Positions 33,251 to 34,264 of a DNA stretch of 34,264 nucleotides are shown piece by piece. The DNA is taken from assembly GCA_934153655.1 (NCBI GenBank), contig CAKPFH010000007.1:1-34264 (forward strand). The letters run 5' to 3'. The position numbers were made by a program, and so were the translations under genes. The notes under the pieces were generated by a model. It searched no databases, was not told the origin of the DNA, and worked only from the letters and a program-made list of their open reading frames with translations. The DNA comes from an uncultured Bacilli bacterium (lineage in GTDB: Bacteria > Bacillota_I > Bacilli_A > RF39 > UBA660). How positions within the stretch are numbered: position 1 is the first letter of the stretch; each line of letters begins with the position of its first letter.

Positions 33251-33278
33251 ATTGTATCATATGATACAAAATTTGCAA
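33251..33278 (-). promoter_or_regulatory. Envelope-operon promoter with perfect 18-bp palindromic operator
   Basis: TTGCAA (33278-33273) and TACAAT (33256-33251) with a 16-bp spacer. The sequence TTGTATCATATGATACAA (33252-33269) is a perfect palindrome that fills most of the spacer and the -10. A repressor bound there would block RNA polymerase. The TetR protein encoded at 31382-31972 is the likely binder (inference). Confidence 0.65.
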
Positions 33279-33331
33279 GTATTTTTTTAATTGAGTTTTA
33301 CCTTTTTACAAGTTTTACTAAATAAGTAAGG

Positions 33332-33369
33332 AAAAAGTAACTTAGAAAATAATATCTAAATTACTTTTT
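33332..33369 (-). terminator. Terminator in the gap 33234-33586
   Basis: AAAAAGTAATTTAG pairs with CTAAGTTACTTTTT (one G-U pair) around ATATTATTTT. With A and T runs on both sides it could act in both directions. It separates the broken small ORF from the envelope-operon promoter. Confidence 0.6.
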
Positions 33370-33383
33370 TAAATTTTTACAAA

Positions 33384-33517
33384 TTATTTTAATTCTTTTT
33401 TAAGTTTTTCTAATTCCTCATGTGAAATATTTGTTGATTTTAAAACGACATCGTCTGAAACAGAGTTATTTAATAAGTTTTTAACTTTAACATTTTTTTA
33501 AGTTTTGATATTGACAT
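33384..33517 (-). pseudogene. Broken small ORF with frameshift in an A run
   Basis: From ATG at 33517 (after AAAGGGAG) the frame reads MSISKLKKMLKLKTY and stops. In the next frame a longer tail, NVKVKNLLNNSVSDDVVLKSTN then ISHEELEKLKKELK and a TAA at 33386-33384, is open. The two frames meet at a run of seven A (33492-33498). A one-base indel there would give a single peptide of about 44 residues. It may be a decayed gene or a real frameshift; no family is recognised. Confidence 0.4.
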
Positions 33518-33538
33518 TTACATCTCCCTTTCTTCCAT

Positions 33539-33576
33539 AAAAAAATATGGAATGTAATTTATATTTACATACCATA
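33539..33576 (-). terminator. Terminator of the partial surface gene
   Basis: A 12-bp stem with one mismatch (33546-33557 with 33565-33576) around a 7-nt loop, followed on the minus strand by seven T. Confidence 0.8.
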
Positions 33577-33586
33577 TTATAAATAA

Positions 33587-34264
33587 CTATTCACTTAAAA
33601 TATACGGATCATCTATACTTCCTGATCCAGATATAATCATCGTTTGGGATCTAAGACTTAATACTGGACGAAGAGCGCAACCATCACTAAAATAAGCAAA
33701 AAAAGAGCCCAAAACGCCATCACCACCCATGATAGCAACGCCACGATTTCTATCGGAAGTCGGAGAAAGGAAAAACATTCTTGCCATTTCATTATTAAAC
33801 ATCCAATTGTTTAAGCTTATACCATTTAAATATGCTTCTTTAAAATCTTTAATCCAATTACTGGTGTTAGAAGCATAACCAAAATCACTTGGATATAATA
33901 AGGATATTTTTCCGTTCCATGTTGCTTGATTACCATTCCAAATATTACAATTATTTTTATGACTATTACTTGTTATACTACTATCACAAACAGTTGTTCC
34001 TCTTTCTTGAGTATAAACTTCTTTAGCTGTTCCAGCAACATAATCATTATAATTTGAATCAGAATTTATACTTACATTTCCTAAATAATATTTCATATTT
34101 TCAATTAAACTACTATTTTCTAAACTATTTAAATAATTTTCATTTAAGTAATACATACTTCCTGCTTTTGTCCAATCGTTATAATTCGTTTCTACACTTG
34201 ATGGTTTATTCCAGTAAAAATATTTGTATTTAGTTCCACTTGTTGGATTAAACATTTGATATGT
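33587..34264 (-). CDS. 3' part of a surface protein with a lectin-like hypervariable domain (partial)
   Basis: The frame is open to the window edge, so the N-terminus is missing; 226 residues are visible (TYQMFNPTSGTKY...). The order matches the domains of the 121-2109 protein: YYWN/YLNENYLNSLEN, KYYLGNVS, a cysteine pair (TTVCDSS ... NNCNIWNG), KISLLYPSDFGYAS, and the core FFLSPTSDRNRGVAIMGG ... CALRPVLSLRS. It ends GSGSIDDPYIL. The core loop (33674-33760) is GC-rich and A-poor compared with its surroundings, as in the two DGR-like cassettes. It has its own terminator at 33539-33576. Confidence 0.75.
   Translation of the reverse strand, partial: TYQMFNPTSGTKYKYFYWNKPSSVETNYNDWTKAGSMYYLNENYLNSLENSSLIENMKYYLGNVSINSDSNYNDYVAGTAKEVYTQERGTTVCDSSITSNSHKNNCNIWNGNQATWNGKISLLYPSDFGYASNTSNWIKDFKEAYLNGISLNNWMFNNEMARMFFLSPTSDRNRGVAIMGGDGVLGSFFAYFSDGCALRPVLSLRSQTMIISGSGSIDDPYILSE
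33674..33760 (-). repeat. Candidate third variable repeat
   Basis: The block occupies the same position in the domain as 214-288 and 886-960, just before ALRP (ARP in the others). Its codons (GTT GCT ATC ATG GGT GGT GAT GGC GTT TTG GGC TCT TTT TTT) are strikingly poor in A for this genome. It does not share third positions with the other two blocks, so it would derive from a different template. Without a second copy the call is tentative. Confidence 0.4.

Noticed and set aside
1..34264. Mycoplasma-type genetic code (UGA as Trp)
   Set aside because: TGA serves as stop for several clear genes (for example fic and tetR) and Trp is TGG throughout.

Overview
The window is a very AT-rich stretch from a Gram-positive, low-GC bacterium. 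It fits the uncultured gut Bacilli (RF39/Erysipelotrichales-like), but the exact lineage is inferred. Support comes from SigA-type promoters, strong Shine-Dalgarno sites, AddAB, GatCAB, LiaF- and VanZ-like proteins and BspA-like leucine-rich repeats. TGA is used as a stop and tryptophan is TGG, so this is the ordinary code and not Mycoplasma code 4. No tRNA, rRNA or CRISPR array was seen.

Layout: (1) 81-3971, two exported repeat-rich surface proteins in one minus-strand operon. The second carries two copies of a hypervariable cassette with the signature of a diversity-generating retroelement (DGR). (2) 4097-4966, a small Xre-type regulator and a DUF3298-like membrane-anchored protein. (3) 5057-6570, a type IV AbiEi/AbiEii toxin-antitoxin pair with a promoter embedded in an inverted repeat, followed by a repeat-rich gap. 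(4) 6850-16520, housekeeping genes: gatCAB, rpmB, a polysaccharide-deacetylase-like protein, and addB-addA. (5) 16560-17010, an internally deleted IS200/IS605-type element with a frameshifted tnpB and its right-end guide-RNA-like region. (6) 17133-21446, a flippase-like membrane protein, an unknown helical protein, and a zinc-ribbon/SPFH gene pair. (7) 21633-26230, two paralogous surface proteins with leucine-rich repeats around a Fic protein. Each is preceded by a copy of the same promoter, small-ORF and hairpin leader. (8) 26246-33278, a long minus-strand operon around the lipid II cycle and envelope stress: PAP2 phosphatase, undecaprenol/diacylglycerol kinase, TetR regulator, LiaF-like, VanZ-like and an ABC-2 exporter. 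It has a perfect 18-bp palindrome in its promoter. (9) 33384-34264, a broken small ORF and the 3' part of another surface protein with the same C-terminal lectin-like domain.

The unusual theme is surface variation. Four complete paralogues share an N-terminal export/beta module. Around it are three apparent sources of diversity: DGR-type hypervariable cassettes (214-288 and 886-960, perhaps 33674-33760), an in-frame cysteine module found at different places in the scaffold, and a duplicated leader whose small ORF ends inside a terminator-like hairpin. One leader copy is frameshifted and contains a (TA)12 tract. No reverse transcriptase or template repeat lies in the window, so the DGR engine would have to be elsewhere.
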